A stretch of DNA of 64,000 nucleotides from Jaltomata sinuosa (lineage: Eukaryota; Streptophyta; Magnoliopsida; Solanales; Solanaceae): NCBI GenBank assembly GCA_003996215.1, contig QJPP01007235.1, positions 1,674,001 through 1,738,000 on the forward strand, read 5' to 3'. How positions within the stretch are numbered: position 1 is the first letter of the stretch; each line of letters begins with the position of its first letter. Under the pieces are notes generated by a model. That model was not told the DNA's origin. It saw only the letters and a program-made list of their open reading frames with translations, and made no database searches. Shown one piece after another: positions 35,321 through 47,384 of the stretch. The position numbers and the translations under genes are program-made.

Positions 35321-36935
35321 GTCCACTGATCACTTTTTGTTTGTTTGTGGGTTGGTGTGATAAAAATAACGTCCACTAGCCATTTTTGCGTGATGTCTTT
35401 GAAAGATAGCTATTGTCATGCAATTTCAAATTCAAGCGAAGAAACTTCATGACATCGATTATTTTTTTCAATTATAATTAAGGACTAAAAAATGGCTATT
35501 TGTGAATTTTACCCGTTAGGGTTTGCATATCATAGTGTAATTGAGCCAGGTGTCAAGAATGGTGCAACCCCCACACATACAAATCCATATAGAGTATATA
35601 AATGAATGGTACTTTATTTTGTACCATATATTGTCCTTGAAAGTAATTATCTAAATTGAACAACCTATATATCAAATGCAACAACCAAGATTGGGAAATA
35701 TCGACCAACTTGCCTTGACTCAATATAAATCTTTAAGTCATATATGATGGATGTGATACCAAAAAGAAGAAAAGAAATTATAAAGTAGACAACTAAATAA
35801 CAAATTGATGACATAGAGAACCATTACCTTAGTCAAATCACTATCAAATGCTTGGATATTTAATTTCCTTTTAGGTTCTTGTGTTTTACTGTCCATCAAT
35901 ATTATCCATAGTTGCACTATTTAAAAAAGCAAAGACTTAAAATCAGGGATCTGTTCATTTATTCAAAATTTTGTTTCAGGTCAGGTTAAGTCAGTTTGTT
36001 GTATAATAGACAAAGGAAATTGCAAAGAAGGTGAAGATGGAAAAGAATTAAAGGTAGGTGTAAGGTCTGCCTATATTTTTTCTTTTCTCCAACTTCATTT
36101 ATAAGATTACACTGATCGAGTAAGTCATTATTACTCACACTGTATATATTCTTGACTTTATTAAACAAATAAGACTTTTTAAATTGTATTAGACTATTAG
36201 ACAAGCACACTAATTGCAATAAAAAAATTAGTGCGAACTAGTAGTAACGAAAGTGTTTTGGAAGGCATCGGCTATTTTCTTAGTTAATTCCTACTGACAA
36301 CACAACTAGGTGCTACACTAAATTAGTAGCGTTTGTACGTCATTCGGCTCCTCGACTGATAACTTTGGTTGTAAGAACTTTCTCTTTAAGCGCATGTCTC
36401 TGCAACACAAATTAAAAGTTTTTACTCGTTATAGAACTTGACCAAATATCTCATGAAACATGCTGATGATCGAGAATAATACTATATCTTGATAAAAAAT
36501 AGTACCATCCCATTATTAAGAAAACAATATTATTTAAAATATATGCATATAACAAGTTCATGCACTTATTTTGAATTCACCGACTCTAGAAATTGAATTT
36601 GACTATGTTTGTGATAAGACAAGTGCGGATAGAGAAATGTCGCCGAAAACTTGGGCTTTTTTCATTTTTCCCATATGCTATATGAATCAATTATTCTCAA
36701 CTTTGTTTCCTCTTTCTGTTTTTGGCTCTCACTTTCATTGATGGATAGTTTGTGACTACTATACCCTTCTAATTTTTTTTAAAAAAAAAATTCATTTATG
36801 TTTTGACATGTTTGTGCTTTCTTTTCTTCTTGCTAATGAATCCGGTTCTTTCTCATATATTTTAGCATGACTTCTTTATTATTATTACTATATATATTTT
36901 TTATAGTTAATTTTGTTATGCTTTACTTGATGAAG
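35321..36935. other. Intergenic DNA with repeat scraps, no gene seen
   Basis: ATAAC GTCCACTGATC and ATAACGTCCACTAGCC recur at 35316-35335 and 35365-35385. 36050-36150 has minus-strand dispersed-repeat words (GTAAGGTCTGCCTATATTTT, AAGATTACACTGATCGAG). No gene. Confidence 0.4.
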
Positions 36936-36936
36936 G

Positions 36937-37135
36937 GGAGCCTTATAGAGTAACTGGTAAAGTTGTTGCCATTTGATCAGGAGTTCTTGATCAGTTCAAA
37001 TCTTGAAAACAGTCTCTTGCAGAAATGCAAGGTAAGGCTGCGTACAATAGACTCTTGTGGTTCGGCCCTTCCCCGAACTCTATTCATAACGGAAGCTTTA
37101 ACGTACCGGACTGCCCTTGTTTATGTTTTACTTGC
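36937..37135 (+). mobile_element. TS-type SINE (tobacco SINE family)
   Basis: GGGGAGCCTTATAGAGTAAC begins a tRNA-like head, followed by TTGCCATTTGATCAGGAGTT and a degenerate B-box GTTCAAATCTTG. The body TCTTGCAGAAATGCAAGGTA, AATAGACTCTTGTGGTTCGG and CCTTCCCCGAAC matches the recalled TS consensus almost word for word, ending ACCGGACTGCCCTTG with the TTG-type tail. Nearly full length. Confidence 0.88.
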
Positions 37136-37816
37136 TTCGAGGGTTTATTGATTGAAAACAACTTTTCTACCTTTATAAAATAGGAGCACGACGTACATAA
37201 CACTTTCTCCAAACCTTACTATTGAAATTACATCGATTGAATTGTTGTTGTATGGGTTTCTCTTTTTTATTTTTTGGTCCATTTGGGGTTTATTAGTGGT
37301 GTGGGTCTAAGAGCTGTTCTTTTATCCTCTTACTGTAGTATTGTCGGTCAAGTGCTCCAAATATAAGGGACACTGTTCATGCATTATTACTGTGACACTG
37401 AAAAAAATTAAAGAAAAAAATAGTGGGGGTGGGGGGATCCAATTATTCTGTTACTCTATAATATTTACAGCTGTCCAGGCTTACAAGTTTCCACTTTCTC
37501 AAAAGGGAAAGTATTTACATTTGGAGGAAACAAAGTTACTGAATGCAGTGATTACTTCTTTAGTTCTTTTACCTTTTTCTTTTCATTACGTTGATGTGGA
37601 GTTCATACAGTACAAGCACATATCTACTGACATACCATAAAAAGATTTTGAAAATAAAACTCAAAGAACGAGCAACCTGGCTTTTTTTTTCAGAGACGGT
37701 TTTTCTCCTTTAAGGGATGATTTTTTTAATTTTTTTTTTGGTAAATAATTGTATTATACCAAAGTGAGAATTGAAGTACAAGGGGTGAACATGCTATTGG
37801 ACAAACGTCCCAGTCA

Positions 37817-37987
37817 GTGGTGGAGCCAGGATTTTCACTAAGAGGGTTCAATATATAGGAAAGTACACACACGAACTAAACGAAGGGATTCAACATCTAA
37901 TATATTTATCCATGTATAAATAGTATAATTTTCATCGAAGGAGATTCAGATGAACCCTCAGCTCGCTCCAAGCTAGCTCTGCCCCTG
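37817..37987. mobile_element. Solanaceae MITE with GGAGCCAGG ends
   Basis: GTGGTGGAGCCAGGATTTTC, then AGAGGGTTCAATATATAGGA and CACACACGAACTAAACGAAG, the mirror part GAAGGAGATTCAGATGAACC, and terminal AGCTAGCTCTGCCCCTG. This is a frequent small Solanaceae repeat. Related copies: 61517-61645 in the bHLH intron and a fragment at 41440-41540. Confidence 0.65.
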
Positions 37988-39034
37988 GTCCCAGTAGTCC
38001 GTTCGAGCTTTAAAGGATGATATTAAGATGTAAAATCTTGATTGTACATAGGTACGCTAACTAAATTATCTAGAGATTATAATTTTTGAATTGTAATTTT
38101 TGAATTAAATTATCAGACCTAGGAGGTGGAACTAATTCAAAGTTTGATGGGATAAGATGGAATATCCAAAATTATGTCTTATCCAGTGTGCCAAACAATC
38201 CCTTATACTAGTCAGTTTGGCTATGTGTCTTAATAACTACTAAAAATATTTTTTTCTAAGTGTTTATTTTCGGGAATTGAGACATTTGATCAAGTTTTGC
38301 CAACAAAAACTGTTTAAAAATTGCTTCTACCCTTTAATACTTTTTAAAAGTTTGATCAAACACAAGTTACTGTTTTAATATTGCCAAAAGAACAATTCAA
38401 ATTGATTAGCAAAATATAAACAATTACTCTCTAAAAATACGTTTTCCGAAAACACTTCTAAATAAAAAATCTCCTTACAAATGAAGATTATGAAAAAGTA
38501 ACTAAAGAGGTTGTTAGATTGTAATTATGATTGTAATAGTAACAAGTATCAAAATGTCAAAGATGATATCAAAAGCTAGATTAAGGGGTCCTAAACACCG
38601 AAAAAAAACCCTTTGTAAGAAAGTTTTCCTAAATAGGAAAGAAAGAATTAACATAATGAATAATTATATATAATAGAGTTTTTGTGGGTGGGGGACGTTA
38701 TAATGGTTATGGACTAGGTTTAATATGTTATTTGAAGGCAATAGTAGGTTAAAAAATTAATAAAAATATTGGAGGGCCAATCCATATGGAGGACCTTGAT
38801 TGTGGCCATAAAATCACATGCTAGCATCAATAAAATGAGTTTGTCCCTCACTTTTGGAGGTTAGGATTAGAAGAGGAAATATTATAATATATGGGAGGTG
38901 TTGAATTCAATTCCCCTAATACTGTTCAATTATTATTGCCTAGCTAGCATGTAGGAGAGGATGCACATTTTTCTTACACTTTCCTATTCGAGGTTCGATA
39001 TCTATATTGGAGTTAGGGGCAGATTTTTAGTTTC

Positions 39035-39250
39035 GGATGAGCTTCTTCCAATTATGTATGGTAATAAAATAGGGAGGCTTGTTCTGACCAATACTCCACT
39101 TTTTGCTCTGTCCATGGAACGAATGAATTTTCTAGAACGTAGATAGACTAAAAGAGGGAATGAAGGGATTATGGTATCATTGGAAAAAAGGTCACCTGTG
39201 AGAACATTTCTACTGACGAACCATTTCAATAGTACGGGTGCGACGACCTT
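39035..39250 (-). pseudogene. Nuclear fragment of mitochondrial ccmFC (NUMT)
   Basis: The minus strand reads KWFVSRNVLTGDLFSNDTII, then SFPLLVYLRSRKFIRSMDRA and KSGVLVRTSLPILLPYIIGR. This follows the N-terminal third of the plant mitochondrial cytochrome c maturation protein CcmFC as I recall it, including the DNA just upstream (GCACCCGTACTATTGAAATG). Compared with the recalled mitochondrial protein a few residues are missing between the NDTII and SFPLL blocks and several are changed. The frame runs into unrelated sequence and a stop soon after SSSETK. There is no nuclear promoter or targeting sequence. An inactive mitochondria-to-nucleus transfer. Confidence 0.82.
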
Positions 39251-39359
39251 GTATAGGTATTAAAATATATATTCAATTATGAATATAGTTGTTGTGATTG
39301 TTGTAGAAATCCATATCAGAGACAAATCTCGACAAGACCATATTAGGAGATAAAACGTT

Positions 39360-39510
39360 CCATAACAAAGGTCATTCATTAACGTTCCATAACAAGGCCA
39401 TTCATTAACGTTCCATAACAAATGTCATACATTCCTAAGGTTCAAACCATAAATATCTGATTAAAAATGAATGACTACTTACTTTAGTATAACTCTTGTT
39501 GGTATATAGA
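39360..39510 (-). mobile_element. SINE fragment preceded by a 27-bp triplication
   Basis: ACGTTCCATAACAA(A)GGTCATTCATTA occurs three times in a row (from about 39354, 39382 and 39409). It runs into CTAAGGTTCAAACCATAAAT, TCTGATTAAAAATGAATGAC and ATAACTCTTGTTGGTA, the minus-strand head of the SINE family at 22655. The triplication involves the SINE body-head junction. Confidence 0.55.
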
Positions 39511-40149
39511 GGATTAACATTAATTTAAAGCACAAAGCATGACAAGATAGATTAAAAAGTTGGAATACTTTTATTATTTCTTTCTTTTCTATGTTGAAAT
39601 AATAATAATAGTTAGTGGTACGTACTAATTATATATTTAAGAATGAAAAGATAAAGAATATCACACTAGTTATGATTCCAAAGCATTGAAAGGTCCATCC
39701 TTAATCACAAAACACAAAGGTTAGATTCCCCACTTTACATAGTAAAATCTTGTTTATGCTCCCTAATCTAAACACAAATAGTAGTCTAGTGATGTAGACA
39801 ATAGGAGTTTAAACTTTAAAAAGACCCAATCCAAATTGATTGGTTCATGGAGATTAAACCTTTTAGCCCATCCTTTCTTGTCCCCCCTTTAGCCCAACCA
39901 AGTTGGGCCCATTTTCTCAAGAAACACACTTGACCACCAAAAGTACTCTAAAAAGTATATCTCTTTTTTAATTTTTTAACAATATTATTATGGAGAAAAA
40001 GTGAAAGATTGAATTGAAAAGATTGAAAGGAAAAAAGGGGGAGCAAATACTTGTGCCCACTTTTTATTATTTTCTATGGTTTTGAAGAAAATTAGCTTAG
40101 GATGGAGATTAAGATTTAGACCAAGCAATGTGGGGAACACATTCATGCA

Positions 40150-40350
40150 GAAATTGAATTATAAACTAAACTACCAACTCTACAAGAGAGCAAGTGCTCA
40201 TCAACAACCACAAATCCAGTGTGATCCTCGATGTCAGGTATAAGAAGGGTAGAATGTACGCATATGTGATTCCAATCTTGAGAAGGTAGAAATGTTATTT
40301 CTGATAGATCCTCCGCTCAACGAACGATACATCAACATCTACAATTCCGC
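40150..40350 (+). mobile_element. Dispersed Solanaceae SINE-like repeat
   Basis: CAACAACCACAAATCCAGTGTGATCC, GGTAGAATGTACGCATATG, GAAGGTAGAAATGTTATTTC and TGATAGATCCTCCGCTCAAC follow the recalled consensus (CCAGTGTAATCCCACAAG...GTAGAGTGTACGCAGACC...TCCGATAGACCCTCGGCTCA). The U6 pseudogene lies directly downstream in opposite orientation. Confidence 0.6.
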
Positions 40351-40376
40351 TTTAGTTTTAAATAAGTTGGGATCGG

Positions 40377-40480
40377 CAAAAAAGTTGGATCACTTTTTGA
40401 TTTGTGCATGTCATCATTGCACAGGACTATGCTAATCTTCTCCGTATCATTCAAATTTTATCGAATGTCCCGAAAAGGAT
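40377..40480 (-). pseudogene. U6 snRNA pseudogene
   Basis: The minus strand reproduces U6 from its 5' stem (CCTTTTCGGGACAT) through CGATAAAATTTGAATGATAC, GAGAAGATTAGCAT, TGATGACATGCACAAATC and a terminal T run (40377-40382 region). The invariant ACAGAGA box is ACGGAGA (40439-40445) and several paired positions have changed, so splicing function is unlikely. The upstream element TCCCACATCG and a TATA box at the normal plant distance are both absent. Most likely a retroposed or decayed copy. Confidence 0.9.
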
Positions 40481-41249
40481 GAGTTATATACACCATTAGC
40501 GTAAGTAATTTATACACCATCAAGAATCTTAAGAGACGAGAAAAAAAAAAAGGAACCTTGACGACTTAGACATCGTGGAGTTCCTCCCCGTGCCGAAGAT
40601 AAGGAAGTTTTTCTTCCATTTTGTAGACGGGTTGGGATTGACATTCTGACCCGATGTTATATTTACGTATTGTGGCATGTAATCTATTTTATTCTCAATA
40701 TTACAAAATTTCACATTATAAAAAGGTTTATATGTAGATATTTTTTGAGTGACCTGATAATATATAAAAAAGAAAATCATACTAGCAATGTATATAATTT
40801 AAACTCAATTAAATATTAGGCAAGAAATAGGCAGGTAGATAGGTGTTAAGAACTGTTTTATTTCTGTGGGTTGATGAATGAGATAAAACATGTTCTCCAT
40901 TACAAACAGTTGCAATTTTTAATTTTTTTTTTTTTTTTTAAAAAGGTGGTGGACCAAATGTTAATTTGGGAATTGTTGGATTGTCTGGATAGTGTTTCTC
41001 AAAGTATGGAGGGATATGTATAACCACAATTTGTCCCTCTATTTTTATTTCACAATAATTAGTATAATATTGTTATTGCATACAGAACATCTATTTATAT
41101 GTTATTGGAAAATAATTCTACACCTCGTCTTCATTTCCTAATTTAGCTGAATGTTGGTTGAAAAATATAGGTCGTAAGTATTGTCTCCACTACCAAATTA
41201 ATTGGAAAAAAAAGAGTTAGGAATTGTTATATGTCTCCTTATGGAAAAA

Positions 41250-41445
41250 CTTATAATTTCCGTGCGATGCTGAGTGTTTAATTTGGGACTTGATTAATTC
41301 AAATTCATGCTCTGAAAAGTGCTATTTTGGGGGTAGAACGCTCTCTATTACAGGGCTCGAACCTAAGACTTCTAGTTAAGAATGGAGGGATACTTACTAC
41401 TTATCAATCCACCACAACCTTTGGTGGTAACAAAATTCAAGGGTG
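41250..41445 (-). mobile_element. tRNA-derived SINE, minus strand
   Basis: GCTGAGTGTTTAATTTGGGA, TTCAAATTCATGCTCTGAAA, GGGGGTAGAACGCTCTCTAT, GGCTCGAACCTAAGACTTCT and TAAGAATGGAGGGATACTTA follow the reverse order of the family at 22655; GGCTCGAACC is a good reversed B-box. Confidence 0.65.
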
Positions 41446-41565
41446 GAGCCAGTTTTGTAGTTACAGGTTCGACAAACCCCAATAACTTTGATTCAAATCT
41501 TGTATTTGTGTTAAAAAATTCATTTAATATGTATAAATAATTTATTTAGTACGGTCACAACTCAT

Positions 41566-41740
41566 AAAAGGATAGCTTGGTGCACAAAGCATCTCGTGTC
41601 CTTACAGAGTCTGAGAAAAAGCCGCACTCCAAGGGGTATGGTATAGATAATCAACCCTAATACAAGTATCAACTTGTGACCTATAAGTCATACAGAGACA
41701 ATTTTACCGTGACTCCAAGTCTCGTTCTACTCACACAACT
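41566..41740 (-). mobile_element. Second SINE family, near full length
   Basis: AAAAGGATAGCTTGGTGCAC, AAAGCATCTCGTGTCCTTAC, GCCGCACTCCAAGGGGTATG, TGTGACCTATAAGTCATACA and TTACCGTGACTCCAAGTCTC match a recalled Solanaceae SINE read in reverse (GAGCCTTGGAGCAACGGTAA...GTGACCTATAGGTCAC...CGGGCTGCCCTTTT). The part containing the B-box is shortened. It sits directly beside the SINE at 41250 and a GGAGCCAG-type MITE scrap (41440-41540). Confidence 0.75.
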
Positions 41741-42219
41741 CATTAGTGATTAAAAAGATTTTGGTCACAACATCTGATGTGATGGAAATGTATGGGTTAT
41801 GAGAATCTAGACATTTTGAGGGTTTTTGCCTTGTCATAACCCATTCTATCTTTTCTCCATACATAACAATACTTTTTGCACAATAATTTGTTCTTTTTTC
41901 CTCTGGATTTTTTCGTAGACACGCACTACTACAATTTTTGTGTAATAAAGACCTCCAATTTTGTCATGGTTGAAAAATATATGGGCCCATATGGCCCAGT
42001 TATAGTCAATCCAACAGCTGTAGATCATGAGCCCAAATGAGGGCCCATATATTATATATCCTATGGTTTTTCACGTGAGAAAATCCATTTATCCCTTTAA
42101 AAAAGGAATGGGGATTGGAGAAGAAAGGTTACACGAATTCAGTCCAACAAATTTCATGTGGCCCATTGGAACATTCAGATACAGTATATGATTGACCTAA
42201 TAAAATTTGTTTGAGTGGG

Positions 42220-42450
42220 CAATGGACTGGCAGCTACAATATATCCCTTATAATTTTATCAAGTGAGGTATGAAGAGGTCTGAGAAGATATAGTGTACGA
42301 TAGTTGTTTGCAGGGGCAATGGGAAGCTATGATATATCCGGTATAATTCCACAAGCGGTGTTTGAAGAGGTTCGAGAGAATAGTAGCATGCAGTTTGTTC
42401 CTAGTTTGAGAGAAGATATAGAGATTGTTTCTGATAGACCCTCGACTCAA
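42220..42450 (+). mobile_element. Dispersed SINE-like repeat, partly doubled
   Basis: GCTACAATATATCCCTTATAATTTTATCAAG (42233 on) and, about 100 bases later, GCTATGATATATCCGGTATAATTCCACAAG start two copies of the same unit as at 40150. Only the second continues to GATATAGAGATTGTTTCTGA and TAGACCCTCGACTCAAG. A 62-codon plus frame here comes from the repeat. Confidence 0.6.
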
Positions 42451-42761
42451 GTATATAAAGCAAATACAATAATGAAGAAACAATATAAGTAGTGAATGTG
42501 AATTCAAAGTATAAAGTTTATGGATTCAAAGTTCTAGCCATTTTACTGATTCTTGTTCTGCTTCTGGTAAATCAAAAGATAATCTTTCATACTTGGCTAG
42601 AGAAGAAATTAGAAAAGCAATAAACGTAAATTACTAGGTTCTGAATTAAATTTTGTGCATATAAAATGAATTTTTTAAGATAAATACATATTGGAACCAA
42701 ACTTACTGAAGTTGACCGACCCCGTATCCTCAACTGTGCTTTCGCTCTTGATTATTATTTC

Positions 42762-42985
42762 CTCCGTTTTAATTTATGTGAAGGTGTTTGACTAGGGGTG
42801 AAGCTTGAAAGAAAAAAAGACTTTTAAAATTTGTGATGTAAAACAAGCCTCTGAAATCTACAGATCATATAAGTCATTTCTTTAAGAATAAAATAGGTTG
42901 TTTAGAATCAAATTTTTACTAAATGAATAAATATATCATTTTTAAAAAAAAATTGATTAAAAGAAAGTGTCAGGTAGATTGAGAC
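42762..42985. mobile_element. Stowaway-like MITE, degenerate
   Basis: CCTCCGTTTTAATTTATGTG at the left and AAAAGAAAGTGTCAGGTAGATTGAGAC at the right are the usual outer words; the right TIR is decayed. Confidence 0.5.
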
Positions 42986-42999
42986 TGTGAATAGTAATG

Positions 43000-44999
43000 G
43001 TAGTAGTAGTAATAATAATAGTAAGATATAGTATAATTTTTCTGGAAGTGACACATTCAACAGTCCCCACAGTCCATTCCCAAAAAAACTCAAAGTGCTT
43101 TCCAACTACACTTTGATGATTTGATGCTAAGAGATTACATAACTCTCTGTTAATGGTCTAGACTTAGGGTTCCACCACAATAGAATGTTCAAGACCTTCC
43201 ACACATTTTTGTCACTTCCATAAGTTTGGATAAATGAACAAACAAATACACAAAAATACTCAAGTTGTCTTTTCTTTTTCCCACATATAATTCCACCTAA
43301 AATATTGTTGGATAGATGATCATATAATTCAAGGTGAGCATTTTTTAAAGATATTATGGCATGTGGTACTCCATTTTTTTCACAAGTGATAAAGCCATCT
43401 TACTTTAATTTACAAGTGAAAACTAACCCTTGAGAGGCATATTTTGTGTACATATGTAAGTCAAAACTTTGTTTTTCTTATAAACATATACTAAATTTTG
43501 TTGATTTACGCAAAAAAATTTCCTAAGAAAGAGATTATAGTGATTAATGGCTCTTTCAATCATGCAAAATGGAATTGGCATGTACCAGTTTGGATCAGAT
43601 TAATAAAATTACGACCAATAAACAAATTTGGTTGATGAACATAGTTTCTCTCCTTTCATCCGAACATGCCTGCCATTCATTACTAGTAAGATACTCCCCA
43701 CAAAAAGATCACGCTTTTGTTGGACGTGGCAGTTAGTTAAGAGGCATTTTTAATCATATTCAACCTTGGTATTGACAGAGGGCCAGAAACTTTCTACCTA
43801 TGAGTCGGGTATGGAACCATAGGCCTAAGATGGGTTTGGGATTGCTCATATTTTATAATAGACGCTAACTTATAAAGTGGAGGAACAATACCTAATCCCG
43901 AAGATGCTCCAGAAACTTTTCAATTGCTTCGGCCTCTCGAAAGGCTGTACTAATTTTAGCCCAGAACATTACAAAGGCCCAAGTAATGTTGCACATAGAC
44001 AGGTTGCCAACATTGTTATCCACGAAACTTGAAAATCGAAGCCCATTATGTTTTGTAAAATTGTAAGAGGAATTTTTGAGCCCATATTATGTTAAATCAA
44101 AAAGACCAGGCTGCAAGAGTTTTTGATAGGATTGTTCAAGCCCAATCCTTTCGAACCTCAAATCAAAGATTGTGGTACATGTAAAAATTTCACGGGGTAT
44201 TTTTTTCGGACATTCTTATTTAATTTGTATCAAGTCTTTTTAACTTTTTGCACTTCTCCCATTTTGGAACGCATCTAAAGTTTTATATGACTGAAGCTCA
44301 AAGATTATGCCTGAATGTTTGAACGTCAGTCATATGTGCCTAGATTTTAGGCAAAAATGAATGAACTCAACCATATGTGCTTGAACTTTGGTCATATGAA
44401 ACTTCTGACATTTCATCCCAATGACTAAAGTTGTTCTTAAAGTGCAAATTTTTACGCACTGCAACTATGATTTAAATGGTACTCCCAAAATCGGTATATG
44501 TGCATTTAAACATGACATTGGGCTCTTTTGGGGGTGCAATGGGCCTATTAGCATAAAGTAAATGGGCTCATTTAGGGGTTAACCATTACAAGAGGCCCAA
44601 TTAATGAGGAATGATTCAAAAGGCCCAAATTTACTTTACATATAGGGTGGGCTCATTTATGATCTAGCTGATATACACGACTCCATGAAGGTGGACTCAC
44701 GATTACAACAACAAAGGTTTTTAGTGACAATAAATATGCATTAAGTAGGTAGCCAATTTCCATCCTGCTATTTAAGCTCGACTCAATTCGACCAAAAACA
44801 TATCGACAAGTGTACCAACTTGCCCTGATTTAAGTAGCATAGGAAATTAGCTATCGATCTTTCTACTATGAAGTATTTAACTTTTGTTCATTTTGATATT
44901 GCTCTCACGAATCTGAAAGTACTTGTATGCGTGAGATATGATACAAAAACCTTCAACTAAGGGTTTTGTTAGAATTGTTATGTTTGAAAGATATTTAGG
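43000..44999. other. Less AT-rich intergenic stretch, no gene recognised
   Basis: 43740-44170 has more balanced composition (GAACCATAGGCCTAAGATGG, CTTCGGCCTCTCGAAAGG) but stops in all frames and no recognisable motif. 44500-44690 has repeated GGGCTCATTTA and GGCCCAA words, giving several site-II-like motifs. 44270-44410 repeats CATATGTGCC/TGAAC phrases. I cannot assign a gene. Confidence 0.4.
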
Positions 45000-45140
45000 T
45001 CTGAAGTTAGGCTTGGTAGTTCGAACTTCAAACAAAAATTTGGTACTACTAACTTATGTTTATACAAAAGTGCGTGAAGTTTATAATTTTAAGCCTAACT
45101 TCAGACGAAAGTGTTTGAAGTTAGGTTTATAGCATATCAT
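45000..45140. repeat. Inverted repeat of TGAAGTTAGGCTT words
   Basis: CTGAAGTTAGGCTTGG (45001) is answered by TAAGCCTAACTTCAG (45089) and again by TTGAAGTTAGGTTTAT (45114). The intervening CGAACTTCAAAC/GTTTGAAGTT words add to a cruciform-like structure. Confidence 0.6.
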
Positions 45141-45869
45141 GTTTAAAGTTTGTAACTACTAAAAATATTATGGAGGTTAACTTGAATTTACTAATCTTTA
45201 TATGATATCATTTGGTAGTGAAGTTATTTTGAGAAAATAATATTATTATCCATAACACTGATGGTCATTTTTGAATTTTGAGGTGAGTATACATTCCAAT
45301 ATTTTAAAAGATGAACAAATATTGTTTTCCAAATTCAAAATGGTTAAAGATTAATAAGTGAAATTTTAGTCTAATTATTTTTATTTTATGTCTCACTTAA
45401 TCTTTGACGCTATTTTCAACATTAATGGTTATCTCTTTTTTTAATCTATGAATCAACACGCATCTAAGCTAGAAAAATGCTTAATTAATTAAATCTTGTC
45501 TTCATCTAAGTATTTTTTTTTCATTAATTAGTGGTTGACTTTTATTTGTTCCAAATCAATTGTATGTTTTACAGTCATAGGGTTTCTCTAGTTGATAGAG
45601 GAAATTTAGGACTAATTTGAACAAAATGTCAGGAATATAATGGCCTTGAAATCAATGATGACAAATGTAGAAAGTTGTGATAAACTTTCATCATGATTTA
45701 TAGAAAGTTGCATTGTGCATATACTGATATATCAAAAGAAAATCCCAGTTAATTTGTTGATTATAAAACAAAAGACCCACAACTTTACGTATTTTTTAAT
45801 ATATACTTTTGAAAGGAATATATGTGTTATGATGATGCAACTATGAGGTGAGCCTCTGGTCTCAACCAC

Positions 45870-46260
45870 ACAGTTGTGTTTTATGTTGGCGAAAATTTCG
45901 TAAATAGCGTTATTTGCATTCAGTGCGAAAAATAGGGAGATTTTGCTTATGAAACATAATAGCATTTTAGTTTCAAAACGTAATGAAATACATTATATTC
46001 TTGCGCCTAACAATAGTGAAATATATTGTATTCGCACACATAATATATCTATGTATACAATATCTCCGCAGCAGAATATATTCTGTGTACATAATAATAA
46101 AAATATACTGTATCCGCGTGCATAATTGGTGTATCTGCACATATATAATATCTTTGTCTAACTATACCAATGCGGATAATAAGTGTATTAACGTGTATCT
46201 GCTATAAAATCCCCTAAAATTATCGCTACATTAGTGATTTAGACGATTTGCTTAATTATG
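45870..46260. repeat. Degenerate subrepeats of ATATATCTGCGC-like words
   Basis: ATATATTGTATTCGCACACA, ATAATATATCTATGTATACA, ATATCTCCGCAGCAGAATAT, ATATACTGTATCCGCGTGCA and GTGTATCTGCACATATATAA follow one another as diverged 25-40-bp units. GCGAAAATTTCGTAAATAGC (45889) and AAAATTATCGCTACATTAG (46216) may be the ends of the enclosing element. Overlapping short frames here are repeat artefacts. Confidence 0.5.
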
Positions 46261-47025
46261 TTAGCAACTTATGGAGGAAGAATTTCAAGAAAACTTGATT
46301 ATTAGTGAACTAAGTCATTCTTGATCATATTTGATTTCTTAATGTTCACCTTTTGATAATTGTTATCAATACTAAATTAGTTCTCGATCGGAGCTGATTT
46401 CTTAATAGGATGTCAAAAAAACTTGATACTGTAATACTAGTCTTCTCAATTTATATGACGTAATTTGATTAGACATCGAGTTTAAGAAAGGATTTATTTT
46501 TAAAAAAAGAAAACTTGTGATATTAAATATACCTAATATTTTGTGTGCTTATAAAAAATTGTCATTAAGAATAATGAACTTATAGAGTGAGTTGTAAAGG
46601 TAGGAAAAAAAAAAGATCAATCAAGAGATAACGGTTTAGTTTTTCCTAAGCAAGGACGGATAAGTAACCACAAGCTAGCAAAAACGAAAATATGGGATCC
46701 CTTTTCCAACCTTTTTCACTTGTTTCAACACTATATTATGCTCTAAGTGAATTCTGTGGCAGTACATGTTATACCAATGAGAACTTTAAATTAAATTATT
46801 TTTAAATTTAAGGCCCTTTTAGATATGAATTTTTTTTTTTCCCAAAAAATATTCTTAAAGTATTGTATGGTTATAAATTGGAATGACTTTAACTTTCAAT
46901 ATCATTTTTTAATTTCCATTTCAAGTTTTTTTTCAAGTTTCAACTAAATCTTGTCCAGACACCTACTTAAAAAGGAGTTTTCTTTAATCGATCAAAAAAA
47001 ATACTTTAATATTATATAAAATAAA
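46261..47025. other. AT-rich intergenic DNA, no gene seen
   Basis: 46430-46600 has weak Stowaway words (TCTTCTCAATTTATATGACG). 46800-46990 has AAGTTTCAACTAAATCTTGTCCAGACACC, a scrap of a MITE end. No gene. Confidence 0.4.
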
Positions 47026-47027
47026 GA

Positions 47028-47130
47028 ATCTTAGTAGCTCAGTTGATTGACTACCCCAATTTTTTTATTTTATTGGTGAAAATTTAATTCTCCATCTTAT
47101 AATCCCCTTCTACATTTCTTCTTCCCCTAC
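47028..47130 (+). mobile_element. tRNA-like SINE head
   Basis: TTAGTAGCTCAGTTGATTGA is a tRNA-like start. TATTGGTGAAAATTTAATTCTCCATCTTATAAT occupies the place of a decayed B-box, and CCCCTTCTACATTTCTTCTT with CCCCTACCCC leads to a T/A-rich tail. The order matches the tandem copies at 50090-50290. Confidence 0.55.
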
Positions 47131-47384
47131 CCCTTTTTTTTAAAAAAATAAAATAAAATGAAAAGAATAACATGCATGTATATCACCCATTTTTCTACTT
47201 TACTTCCACTTACACTAAGCATGGCGGTTAAAAGAGAGATAAAATTTCAAGTCAACCTTGACATTTGAGATATTTTTTTAAAGCATGGGATAAAAGTAGG
47301 ACCAAAATAATATATATTGAAAAAACACCAATATATATTGAAAAAACACTAATATATAGTCAACTAGAAATGTCAACCCACCCG

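Noticed and set aside
45943..46207. Overlapping 60- and 74-codon frames
   Set aside because: Both follow ATATATCTGCGC-like subrepeats in two different frames.
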